From: Hemerocallis citrina
Lineage: Eukaryota; Streptophyta; Magnoliopsida; Asparagales; Asphodelaceae
DNA length: 64,000 nucleotides
Direction of reading: 5' to 3'
Assembly: GCA_017893485.1 (NCBI GenBank)
Contig: CM030368.1
Location: 173,568,004 to 173,632,003, forward strand
The notes under the pieces were generated by a model. It did no database searches and was not told the origin of the DNA. It saw only the letters and a program-made list of their open reading frames with translations. Of the stretch, positions 48,076 through 59,257 are shown piece by piece (within the stretch, counting starts at the first letter, position 1; each line of letters opens with the position of its first letter). The translations under genes and the position numbers were made by a program.

Positions 48076-51000
48076 TGTAGCCCCGGTTTCCGATTGTACG
48101 GATTCTTCTTGTATTTTTGTGGTGTTCTCTTTTCTGTTTTAATGTATTTTTGGGTCTTGATCATGTTGTGGGCCTTCTATTGCAATATATTATTCTAGTA
48201 TTATTATTGTTATCTTTTATTAGCCCAATCCATTTGTACGCCCATACTATTACCTAACGAAACCCATCTCCTTATTGGATTCTAAAACTAAATCCTAGCC
48301 TACCCTAAACCCAAACCCGCATCCTATTGGATCCCCTTTTAATACCCAATACCGATAAACCCAAATCTTCCCCTATCTGTTTTGACCAGCCCAACCTCAT
48401 ATCTTTCCGTATCCCCAAATTCTCTCCTCACGTTCCCCAACTCTTCACATTCCTGTAACTAAACACCCCACTATTATATTATATTATTAATTTAATAACC
48501 AACCCCCACTCTCTCTCTCCCCGTCTTTCTTTCTCTCTCCCGACCTTCTCTATCTCTCCCCCTCTGTCTCCAAAACTAAACAGAGAACACCCCCCCTGCT
48601 TCATCTTCCTCGACAAGCTCGACTCATCATCCACTTCGCGAGCCGCCCTCACCCTGTGAGTCACCTTCACCATCTCCACAGCACCGCCTTCCCCCCTCGA
48701 ACCACCCCGTCGAGCACCCACCGCCATGCCGCACCATCCCGAGAACCCATCCCCGTCATCTTCTTCATCTAGCCGACTGCCATCGACTCCCTTTCCCTCC
48801 GACTGTGCCCTCGCCAACAGCCATTCCACCACTTGAGCGTCAGCCACCGCAGTCATCACCCCACTAACCACCTCCCTGTCTCCATCGTCGAAGCCACTGC
48901 TACCGTGTTTCATCGCCATTGCCGCCAGTCGCTGCCTCCCCATTCTCGATGACCTTGCCAACACTGCCATGCCAGTTGCCACCTGCACCCAACCGCATCG
49001 CTACATCCCCCGCACCCCCTGTCTCATCTCCCCTATTTCGAGCGAAAACAGGAGTTCGCTCGCCGTCGCTCTCACTGTTGCATCGCTTCCCAACTACAGC
49101 ACTGCCGTCCTGCCTCACCGCAGTCGTCGTCGCCCAGCCGTAGTGCCACGCCATCCCCAGCGTCGCCAGTTCTCCTGCTCGTTCTCTCTCTTTGTCAAAG
49201 GTAGGAGACGAAGTGTGAGTGGTCCGCCCCGGTGTTTAGTGTTTTGTCTCACAAGGATCTGGGTTTGCTGTGTGGTGTTTTGCCCTGGATCCGGTGTGTG
49301 GTGGTGTGCTGATTGGTCACTTTGGGTGTTCGGTGTTTTGCTATGTTGTGGGATCCGCTGTGTTGCTCTTACTGTTGGTTGCTGTTTAGGTGTTCGCCGT
49401 TTGGTGTTTTGTATGTGTCTCGCACGTATTTTGGAGTGTCACCCAAGATTCCGATCCCGTTATTCTATTTATTCGAATTAACCGTCTCACAGGCAAGTCC
49501 ACTTAAACTTGGTTTATTTTTCTAGTTCAAGATTTTGATCTCCTCCGCAAGTAGTTCCACTTCGATTATCTTAACTTTGCTTTGTATACTCTCCGTTGGA
49601 GATATCTAGGGTTTACACGAGCTAACTCGAAGTATCCTTGACTCGTGACAATATCCATTGATTCAAACCCAAACATGCACACCCGACATGAACAAATTAA
49701 CTAGAATTTGCATATGAGAAAAATACCATGATATGAATACATGTTAATTGATTGAGACCTCAAAAATTGAATTGTGACATTATAATCTTGCCTCATATAC
49801 AGTAGAATTTAACCTCAACTTGCTGTATATTAATGATAATGCATTGCATGATAACTAGAACATGTTGATTATTTACTTTGATGAATTTATATGATGATCT
49901 TTGTTATGTCTTGCTGCCTTTTCTGTTTTGTACTGAGGTTTCGACCCTGTTACAATAGGAATCAACCAAAATAATATGAAAGAGAATTGTAGCCTAATGA
50001 ATCTAGTTTCCAGACCAATTGACGAATCTTGATTCCGATCTGTGAGCTGTGAGATATTGCAGTTTTAGTCACTACTGGTCTGTACTTTTCAGATCGCAAA
50101 TTAATGAAATACCGACACAACTTTCAGTTGAAACACCATGATAAAAGTAGTATAATGACATGAAACTCTCCAGAAACTTAGTAGACATGTTTAGGACACA
50201 TTTCTAATTTTTGTAAATTTTTATATTAATTTTACACCTAGTTTTCACCCATTAAACTTTGACTATAAGCTGCTGTCAGAATAGTTAACCTGTAAAGATT
50301 AGGATAGTTGACCTAGTTACAGTCAGAATTAATAAAAACTTGCTGAATATGAATTGTAGCCCCGGATGTCTAGTTTACTTTCCCTTTTGCCGGAATTAAA
50401 TTCCGAGTTATAGTTTATAAGTTACTGCTGTTTTAGTATTGTTGTGTTTGCCTTTTCAGTTTCACAATTACTTTTATTTTACCATGCTTTATATCATTTT
50501 GTTGCATTCCTATCGTTGCCTTGACACTCTTATACATACACTTGCATGACCATGAATGAAAAATTAAAATATTAAACAAGCCAGGATTAATAAGGGTTGA
50601 CTTAGTAGTGGATAATCTCAGAAAATGTACTCGGTAGGGCCCTTCTTGTGTACTCGTACTATTGACATGGAAGGTGGAGAAATACTCGTGAACTTGTTAT
50701 CTTGTTATCATTTTATCTCATTGCACCGAGTATACACTCTGTAGATCCCACCACTATGTCTAAAACGTACACTGTTTGCGTGCACCGAACCTGTGGTATG
50801 GGATGCAGTTGTACGTGCACTAGATAGGAAAATAAAATACTAATAAACCTAAGTTGACACTTGTACACTTGACCATTGTTTATTGACATTATTATTGCTT
50901 TTGGACTTTGATCTTGCTTCATACTCTTTGATGTACCATGTTCTCTTACTCTTTGCTTTTCACTACTTACTGTCCATACTAGCTATAACATTTTCTTTTC

Positions 51001-51393
51001 CACTCTAGCTGATCCAGCTACAGGTGAACAAGGAGAATTGCATGGAGGCATTGGTGAGCAGTTCTTCTTGGATTGGAGCAGGAGCTTGCTTCACAATAAA
51101 TTATCTTCTTCCATATTATTCTTTTGTCGCATTGTTATTCATTTGTTGAACTTTGTATCCCGGGCTTGTTGACCCGTAATTGTTGTTTATTCCAGTTGTT
51201 GGTTATTATGTTGACGACTACATGTTTTTATCTCAGTTGTTGTTTATGTGATTATATTTATCTGCGTGGTTATGATTATTTCTTTTCATATTGTTGAGTT
51301 AAGACTGGTACAGCTTATGGATGATGTTAATATCATTCGCTGGGCCTTCGTCACGGACTCGTATTCCTATATTTTGGGAAGCAGGGTGTGACA
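48076..51393 (+). mobile_element. Solo LTR (long gypsy-type)
   Basis: Starts TGTAGCCCCGGTTTCC and ends GGAAGCAGGGTGTGACA; AATTTT flanks it on both sides (48070-48075 and 51394-51399, next to a T run). The end is the inverse of the LTR starts at 52059 and 55318, so it belongs to the same gypsy family as the element in the LINE. A C-rich stretch at 48420-49200 produces many spurious frames. Confidence 0.82.
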
Positions 51394-51643
51394 AATTTTT
51401 TTTATGTCTTGCAGTCTTGCTAGCCCTAATATGAAATGAACTAAGGCAGCTGTTGGAAACTGTAGCCTCGAAAAAGTATATTTGCCCAACTGCGGCCTCA
51501 CATTCGAACATGCTGCAGTTCGGAACTGCGACCTATGATGTCTGGTCCATTCTAGGAATTAGTTTGGAAACTGAGTCATCATGAAAATTAGTTTTAAAAG
51601 GAGGTCAGTTCGGGAAAAAAATCCTCTTCTCATTGGTGCTTTG
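51394..51643. other. Palindromic AACTGCGGCC sequence (right part) and LINE target
   Basis: CCCAACTGCGGCC and CTGCAGTTCGGAACTGCGAC near 51488-51535 continue the motif family seen left of the solo LTR. TCTCATTGGTGCTTTG at 51628-51643 is the left copy of the LINE target-site duplication. Confidence 0.5.
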
Positions 51644-51865
51644 TTTTTTTTTTTTATCGTTAACGGTGGGTTGAAAGCTCCCCGCGCTTCATTAAAAAGA
51701 TTTTATAAAACATACAACCAGCATAAGGAGTATGATGTTCATGGTGGCATACACCATGAGACTCATCCCCCATCCAAAGGAACATCGAGAACCCATCATA
51801 TACAAGATTGTTCCCTATCCTCAAAAAACAGACGAAGTACATACAAATTATATTGTAACCAGACA

Positions 51866-51878
51866 CCCCCCCCCCCCC
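51866..51878. repeat. C13 homopolymer in the LINE 3' region
   Basis: Thirteen C in a row in the non-coding tail of the LINE. Confidence 0.85.
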
Positions 51879-52016
51879 AAAAAGAAAAGTACCTCAGCAC
51901 AAGGTTCCTCATCCTGGCAATCATTCGTTCTCCATTGAATCCTCCCTTTCATCGTTGTTTGCCTCGTTATTTGGAGTAACTACGTCTTCATACAGGTCCT
52001 TGATTTTCTTGTTTAT

Positions 52017-52058
52017 TTATGACCCTGCCAATCGAGACCAGAATTTGATATTAGCAAT
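52017..52058 (-). pseudogene. LINE ORF2 last codons, left of the gypsy insertion
   Basis: Read leftward from the TSD, the frame continues ANIKFWSRLAGS and stops at 52017-52019. It joins in frame with the ORF2 tail ending at 58542, which shows where the gypsy element split the gene. Confidence 0.75.
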
Positions 52059-53185
52059 TGTCATGCCCCGCTTCCCAAAGGGAATACGGTACACGACTAA
52101 GCCCAACGAATAGTTTTCACAATCAATAAGTTGTAAGGATCTACTTGACTCAGCACAACAGTAAATATAACAATATACTCAACCAAGCATGCATAAACAA
52201 TTAAATCAACAATATTTATTTGCAATAATGATAAATATCCCAAACAAATACAAGATCTGAAACAAAATAATATTCTGGGACTACAAGCCCAATACAAGTC
52301 TCAATATGATAACATGAATGAAATAGTTCAAAACAAAACATTAAGAAAAAATTTCCAACGCGCAGCTCAAAACTTTTGCTCAGTAACTCCAGTAGGCAAA
52401 TGATCACCAAAACCTGCTCATATAACAATTATAGGAAAATAGAAAGACATGAAAACATAATGCATGTTAGTTGCAAGTTCCGAGCAATAAGTAGTACAAG
52501 CAGAAAAATGGAAAAGGGAAGAATAAAACCAAACAGGAAGTACTGACATGGAGATAAGCAACAAAGGATGACAGTCTACAGATAACAGTAAACAGTGGGT
52601 AAATAGTAAAGAGCATAATGGTAACAGTAACAGTAACAAGATGATAGTAACATTAACGGAATGACAGTGAAATAGTTATTCTTATGTCTAATGTTCATTA
52701 CTATCTAGGTAGCACTTCATGCATCCCAAATTATACCACATGGTTGCTACATCAAACAGTTTCGTTTTAAGATTTCGTAGTGGAACCTATAGGGTCGTAT
52801 ATTTAAACAAACAGTAACAGTGACAGTAACAGCAAACAGTAACGGTGTCATGGATCATGCCCCCATGCATCTAGAGAAAAATAGTCGATACCATAGTAAA
52901 CAGTGGGGAACGAGTTCCCTTTTGAATACACATTTCTATATTGTCCACTACTAGATCTTTCCCTTAAACCCCCGACTAGATTAGTTTTCATTATTATTAA
53001 ATATGTGTGAACGAACACATATAGGGCTAAAGACATGGCAAGAACAAAGGATAAGTCTAAGATGAATATGAAACACAAACGAGCGACAAAAACAACTTAT
53101 AACAGTCAAAACAACGAAACTTTCAGTTCTGGACAAAAAGACTCCACTGCTCCAAATCTGAGATTCCCGTTGCTACAGAACTGTA
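52059..53185 (-). repeat. Remnant of the 3' LTR
   Basis: Aligns throughout with 55318-56475 of the complete LTR and stops at AGAACTGTAAATCT, after which RT sequence begins. Both copies contain arrays of CAGTAA and CAGTGA units (about 52570-52840 here). Confidence 0.9.
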
Positions 53186-53770
53186 AATCTAGCTCAACTG
53201 GTGCCATCCGGTAGGGACTCTTCGATATCGGCACAGTACCTGGCTGAACCTCAATACCGAAACACTTTCCTGTCCGGGGGTAGTCCAGGAAACTCCTCTG
53301 GAAACACATCCAGAAATTTCCGCACTACAAGAGGCATAGCCTCGCAGCCTGAGTGCAACTCCATTACACAACCTGCATCGACAACTACTTCCTGACCATG
53401 CCCAAAGGGTAACTCCCCCGCATGGAACTCAAACTCTGCACGGCCTGGCATCCTGAAAACAACCTTCTTCACTAGGCAATCAATGATCGCGTGCGTCTCA
53501 CCGAGCCAATCCATGCCGAGAATCACATCAAACCCTGAACTACTGATCACAATCAGATCTGCTCTGAAATCAGCACTTCCAATCACCATGGGACTCTGCT
53601 TGCACTCCCGGGAACAGACGACACACTGCCATCTATGGTGATGTTCCAAGCTACCGACAACTCACTGCACTCCAACTGATGCTGATCCACAAAGAGGGAG
53701 GAGACGAAGGAATGGGTTTCCCCAGGATAAAAAAGAACACGAGCAGGAAAGGAATGAACAAGAATGACAC
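53186..53770 (-). pseudogene. Gypsy protease and first part of RT
   Basis: Read leftward: VILVHSFPARVLFYPGETHSF, then FDVILGMDWLGETHAIIDC, FLDVFPEEFPGLPPDRKV and, after a one-base shift, GTVPISKSPYRMAPVEL. These are the protease, the conserved GMDWL block and the start of RT. The catalytic protease motif DSGAT has become YPGET, so the active-site aspartate is gone. RT stops at RMAPVEL where the deletion joins LTR sequence. Confidence 0.88.
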
Positions 53771-53930
53771 CTAAGTTAGAGTCAAAACAAGGGAAAAGAT
53801 GAACAGATGAAAGATAACCAGGGAATATGAAAAAATGATGCAAGAAAGACAACATGAAAGAAAGACGCAAAAGAAATAAATAAAACAAGGAACAAATAAC
53901 AGAACAACAAAAGAAAACACAAAAGAATAC
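53771..53930 (-). other. Intron-like GT-AG segment in gypsy pol
   Basis: A T-rich 160-nt stretch begins GTATTCTTTTG after GCTGCAG and ends CTAACTTAG before GTGTCATTC (minus strand). Its removal joins TTEEAETAKEVAA to GVILVHSFPARVLF in frame, the order seen in related gypsy proteins without interruption. Confidence 0.6.
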
Positions 53931-54533
53931 CTGCAGCGACTTCTTTCGCGGTCTCAGCTTCCTCCGTTGTCAAGCCTGACATCTCCATGGAGCAGCGGTC
54001 CTCGGACCGACAATCTGACACTGAGGGGGAAGTGGTGGTCTAACCTGACTATGAACTAGCACGACTACGGCCTGGTCGTGCCTCCTCCGAGAACAATCTC
54101 GAACCAAGTGTTTGATAGCACCACAACCGATATACCGGCGATTGTCCTTCTAGCAATCCTTGCGCAAATGCCCAGGGGTCTGGCAAAGTCACAAACAACA
54201 TCCCTCCGTGGAGGAGCAGGATGGTAAGGAGCTGTCCTGACGGCAACGACCGGAGCTGGCCTCCTGATCGGGCCTCCAGTAGGCCTGGCAGCAACATCAG
54301 CGGGGTATTGCACAACCCGCTGAGAAGGGATCTCCCGAGCTCGAGTCTGCTCTGTCGCTCGAGCTGCCTCCAAGGCATCCGCATAGGTACGGAGACGATG
54401 GGCAGCCAAGTGCACCTGAATGTCCTGATCAAGACCCAAAAGGAACCTCCGAGCATGATCCTCCTCATTCGCCACAAAGGTGGTAACGAATCGGCTAAGC
54501 CTGGTGAACTCCGTGACGTACTCGCCCACTTTC
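53931..54533 (-). pseudogene. Gypsy gag, C-terminal half with zinc knuckle
   Basis: The frame reads VGEYVTEFTRLSRFVTTF, HARRFLLGLDQDIQ and ADALEAARATEQTR, then shifts into sequences resembling CCHC knuckles (LCQTPGHLRKDC and GCGAIKHLVRDC) and reaches TTEEAETAKEVAA. Stops and a frameshift interrupt it. This is the RNA-binding end of gag followed by the start of the protease region. Confidence 0.8.
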
Positions 54534-54638
54534 CTAGTGCCTTATCCCAAGAAAACTTGGGGTTACAATACTACATATATAATATGTAACAAAATCTCAA
54601 AATACGGCACTAATAAATCAACCAGACAACCAACCAAC
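54534..54638 (-). other. Second intron-like insertion in gypsy gag
   Basis: After EHQFLAMKQ the minus strand reads GTTGGTTGGTTGTC and runs about 100 nt of T-rich sequence to GGGATAAG or CACTAG before KVGEYVTEF. Related gag proteins continue directly at this point. Splice-like borders exist, but the simplest pair leaves the frame one base off. Confidence 0.45.
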
Positions 54639-55142
54639 CTGCTTCATGGCAAGAAACTGATGCTCCATTTCTACCCTGGTGATGCGGGAGAAGAATTTCT
54701 CCAGGAAGCTCTGAGCGAAAGTGGCCCAAGTAATAGGCCGCTCTAGCCTATTGAATTCTGCCCTCCACCAGATGTAGGCCAATTCCACCAACTGGAAGCA
54801 CACCATGTCCACGTGGTCGGCATCAACGACCCTAGCTGCTTGTAGCAGGCTCTCCGTCCGTATCAGCTACTGTTCAGTCTCAAGTGGCATCTCAGTACCA
54901 GCGAACTTATCAGGGTGCAACATCATGAAATCCGCAACGGTACCCGGATGAGGGGGCAAAACTACCGGGGTAGGCACAACGGGGGTCGGAATAGCATTCC
55001 GGTTAGCAGCCTCCAATATGGCCTTAACCAGTTCGCTGTGCTCCTGCTGCATCTGAGCAATCAGCTGGAGCACCTAAGTAACAGCTGCTAACTCAGGATG
55101 GACTTCTTGCGAGTGAGACGACGAAGCATTCTCACGAGCCAT
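54639..55142 (-). pseudogene. Gypsy gag, N-terminal half
   Basis: ATG at 55142 opens MARENASSSHSQEVHPELAA, then after a stop QLIAQMQQEHSELVKAILEA, HPDKFAGTEMPLE, VDMVCFQLVELAYIWW and TWATFAQSFLEKFFSR. This is the retrotrans_gag domain. Two in-frame stops interrupt it. Confidence 0.85.
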
Positions 55143-55295
55143 AGTCTGCACAAAACCCAAAACAATTGGCATTCAGATAAAATTGATTATTAAAAATTTT
55201 TTGTGCAATGCATGGCCTGTCGGCAATTAAGTAAATCCTGATTGAGTCAAGCCTGTCTAATGTATTAGTCAAGCTAACACATTAGCCAAACTTGA

Positions 55296-55307
55296 GGCTC
55301 TATACCA
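55296..55307 (-). other. Primer binding site of the gypsy element
   Basis: On the minus strand TGGTATAGAGCC lies about ten bases after the 5' LTR. It resembles the initiator tRNA-Met site TGGTATCAGAGCC with a one-base deletion. Confidence 0.65.
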
Positions 55308-55317
55308 CCGAAAACTT

Positions 55318-58300
55318 TGTCACGCCCTGCTTCCCAAAAGAATACAGAATACGGTGCACGACTAAGCCCAACGAATGATTTTCACAATCACTAAGCTGTA
55401 AGGATCTACTTGACTCAGCACAATAGTAAATATAACAATATACTCAACAAGGAATGCATAAAAAATTATAAATCAACAGTATTTATTTGCAAGAATGATA
55501 AATATCTCAAACAAATACAAGATCTGAACAAAATAATATTCTGGGACTACAAGCCCAATACAAGTCTCAATATAGTAACATGAATGAAATAGTTAAAAAC
55601 AAAACATTAAGCAAAATTGTCCAATGCGCAGCTCAAAACTTTTGCTCACCAACTCTAGTAGGTAAATGATCACCAAAACCTGCTCATATAACAATTACAG
55701 GAAAATAGGAAGACAGGAAAACATAATGCCCGTTAGTTGCAAGTTTCGGGCCGCAAGTAGTACAAGCAGAAAATTGAAAAAGGGAAGAATAAAACCAAAC
55801 AGGAAGTACTAACATGGAGATAAGCAACAAAGGATGACAGTCTACAGATAACAGTAAATAGTGGGTAAACAGTAAAGAGCATAATAGTAACAGTAACAGT
55901 GAAGTCAACAGTAACAGTAACAGGATGACAATAATAGTAATGGAATGACAGTGACACAGTTATTCTTATGTCTAATGTTCATTACTATCTAGGTAGCACT
56001 TCATGCGTCCCAAATTATACCACATGGTTACCACATCAAACAGTTTCGTTTTAAGATTTCGTAATGGAACTAATAGGGCCGTATATTCAGACAAACAGTA
56101 ACAGTAACAGTAACAGCAAACAGTAATGGTTTCATGGATCATGCCCTCACGCATCCACAGAGAAACGGTCAGTATCATAGTAAACAGTGGGAACGAGTTT
56201 CCTTCTAAATATACATTTCTATATTGTCCACTACTAGATCTTTTCCTTAAAACCTCGGCTTGATTAGTTTTCATTATTATTAAATAGGTGTGAACGAACA
56301 CAAACTTGGCCAAAGACATGGAAAGAACAAATGACAAGTCTAAGATGAATATGAAACACAAACGAGCGACAAAAACAACTTATAACAGTCAAAACAACGA
56401 AACTTTCAGTTCTGGACAGCAAGACACCACTGCTCCAAATCTGAGATTTCCGTTGCTACAGAACTACAAATCTACATCCGTCAGAAAATCCAGAAACTAG
56501 ACTCTTCGCCGAATCCAGCGTATATATACAAGTCATACATCAGCCATAACAACAGGTGTTATGGTTGAAAACAACGTTTAATACAGAACTTATGTTCAGC
56601 CAGAAAATGCAAAATCTTTATTATAAGCATGGAAAAGGTTTAAAACATCATAATTAAATCTGAGAAAAATCTGGGAGATTCCCTAGAATATCTAGTCTCA
56701 ATATATAAAATATCATGAGTTTATACTACAGATAGTATAGTCAATATAATTGGAAAAACAGAGTAATGCAACAAAATTTCAATTCTGAAAGTTCGAACAC
56801 AGCAGTACCAAAACAGAGATAATTCACAAAATACAATTCGAAATCCAGATTCGTCAAAAGGGTGATAAAATAGATAAATCGAGCTACAGTTTATATTCAC
56901 AAAATTTTCTTCAAAAATGAATAAAATTAGGTTGAAAACGTAATTCTTTACTAAACAGCATGCAGCTTGGAGATGTATCGATTGGTTTCATAAGCATGAA
57001 ATGAGATACAAAAGTCATTAATTAATTTCACAAAAATTAGGAATTGATCTCAGTCATGTCTAAACATATCCAGCAAAATATAAAGTTCAAATTCTACTTT
57101 TAATATCAGTTTTAAAATAATAATTCATACAGCAAGCACATAGTTAAGAATTTGGAATATACGACATGACTGTAGTAAAACAGCAATAACTTATGCATCA
57201 AAAATCAGAATTCAGATCTATCGAAAGTTCTGAAAACTAGAAAACACAGCCTACAAAACATGTTCACAAATTTATTTATTTTACTTATGTTAACAGGGTC
57301 AAAATTACTGTACAAAAATAGGGCAGCAGTAAAAACAAAACTTCTTTTATACATTTCATCAAACAATTTAATTACAAATGGTCCAATCTAAGATGTCATA
57401 GAAAGCATGGTATATAGGTTACTCAAATCAGCATGGCATATGTATAAACAGTTTAAAATGAGATGATATACCTAACAAGCATCCAAGTACAAATTATCTA
57501 TAACATATGGTGTGTCACAAACAAGCATACCAATCAAGATGTCCATCTAATCTAATTTGTTTTTCATGCAATGAGTAACAACTTATTGTGAAACAGTCAT
57601 GATCAAGAGATGAAGGAACGAATCAACTAACAAGGTTTGATTTTATCAAAAGAGGGACAACAATGCATGCAAGACTATTTACGGTATTTAACTTGTATGA
57701 CAAAAATTACATACAAGCTACTTGCTTGATAATGATGACGACGAAGATGACAGAATAATGGGAACGGATCCCGAACAACGCACACAACACATGAACAAGG
57801 GACAACAAGTACAAGAGCGAGAACCAACACCAACACAAAACACGTGCAGTGCACGTGTTTCGCACGCACACGCACGGCAGCAACAACTACATGAGCAGCG
57901 ACAGCAACAACCAAGGAGGCAATAGCAACACCGGGCGATGACAGCAAGGCGGTGACAATGGTGCGGTGCGGCACAGCAGGGAAGACAACGACAGTGGCGA
58001 GGCAATTTGGGCGCGCTGCGGGGAGCAAGGGTGCACGGGGACAGGGCGGCACAGGGGGGATAGCGGTGAGGGGAAGGGAGAGGGGAGCACGGGGATTGGG
58101 GTCTGCCAGCGTTGGGAAACAAGACGACGGTGGCAGGGCAGGGAGGAGATAGAGGGATTGGGAGTAGGGGATGGCTAGGGAGAGAGATAGAGAGATGTAT
58201 TTAGGGTTTAGATAATTAGGGTTAGGGTGTGTTTAGTGGGGTTATATAGAGTCAAAGTGGGTTTGGGTTAATGGGTAGTATCCAATAGGAAGAAAAGAGT

Positions 58301-58536
58301 CCAATATTCAACAAATAGGCCATGAATTAGGTTTAGACAAACACAAGGGGAAGAACAAATATGTAGATCAATCAATTGAGAATATAAAGGCTGAATCAAA
58401 GCAAAAATGAATTATAAGGAGAACAACAACATACAATTCAAAAGAGATGAAAAGATATACAATCAGAAATAAAATAAAATAAAAGGAATTTAATTAAATA
58501 CAAATAAAAATACAATTTTAAGTCACAGGGGTTACA
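55318..58536 (-). repeat. Complete 5' LTR of the gypsy element
   Basis: 3219 bp; on the minus strand TGTAACCCCTGTGAC to GCAGGGCGTGACA. It contains CAGTAA arrays near 55850-56130 and a GC-rich block near 57720-58180 that generates long but domain-free frames on both strands. Confidence 0.9.
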
Positions 58537-58541
58537 GCAAT

Positions 58542-59062
58542 AATCTTGAATAATATTTGGCGATGCATGATGTGTCTGTGTGTGATTCTAAAGATTCTAT
58601 TATTCCTCTCAAGCCATAACTCCCAACAAATCCCTGCTACCCCAATTCCCCAAATGTCAGTATAATTTTTCCGCACATTGACATTCCTCCATTCCCCCAA
58701 AGATCTGATACCATTTTTGGCCCGACACTCGCAACACCTAACCTACGGAACAGATCTCCCTAGATTGGGACAGCATACTGGCATTTAATAAACAAATGGT
58801 CGACTGTTTCATTATCCCTTTTACACATTACACAGTTTCTGGGTCCCTGCCACTTTCGCTTTGCTAAGTTATCTCGTATGAGGACCGCATTTCTGGTTAC
58901 CAACCAATTAAATGCCTTAATCTTAAGTGGAACTTTAACCTTCCATATAGGATCATGCACCCGAATACCCCCATCGTTTAGCTCTACATAGGTCGACCAA
59001 ACCGAGAAAACCCCCTCTTTCCCCGCCTTCCACATCATTTCATCTTGATTGTCCTCTCCCAT
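58542..59062 (-). pseudogene. LINE ORF2 zf-RVT domain and C-terminus
   Basis: Contains VKVPLKIKAFNWLVTRNAV, CVMCKRDNETVDHLFIKC and ICWELWLERNNRIF, the zf-RVT domain and tail. The frame breaks between 58760 and 58700, then runs to the gypsy insertion at 58541. Confidence 0.85.
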
Positions 59063-59257
59063 CGGCTTCTAACAATTTAAGAATATTGTTAGCTCCTGCT
59101 TTTCTCTTCTTGGTTCCATGCTTAGCCTGGCCGTCATTCTCGGTCTCCAGGCATCGTTCCTCCACTGTCTTGTGACCCAATCATTCTTATTTGTAGCAAA
59201 TTTATATGCTTTTGGAAATCTTTTTTTTAGACTGATTGGCCCGCACCATCTGTCTTT

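Larger units (their letters stand above)
52059..58536 (-). mobile_element. Ty3/gypsy (chromovirus-like) element with deleted pol and 3' LTR
   Basis: Flanked by GCAAT on both sides. Read on the minus strand it has a full 5' LTR (58536-55318, TGTAACCCCTG to GGGCGTGACA), a primer site, gag, protease and the first codons of RT. It then jumps directly into the last 1.1 kb of the 3' LTR (53185-52059). One deletion thus removed RT, RNase H, integrase and most of the 3' LTR. The LTR family is the same as the solo LTR at 48076-51393. It cannot move by itself. Confidence 0.9.

Noticed and set aside
48479..49481. Long frames on both strands in C-rich sequence
   Set aside because: They lie in the pyrimidine-rich part of a solo LTR, overlap on both strands, and show only compositional bias.
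52570..52680. CAGTAA units as a telomere or satellite
   Set aside because: Short, irregular and confined to the LTR copies of one gypsy element.
53583..53888. Hydrophobic 101-codon frame as a membrane protein
   Set aside because: It reads through the T-rich intron-like segment; the flanks are clearly gypsy gag-pol.
57675..58178. Cys/Pro-rich and Gly/Arg-rich overlapping frames
   Set aside because: GC-rich block within the gypsy 5' LTR; frames on both strands without domain or codon pattern.
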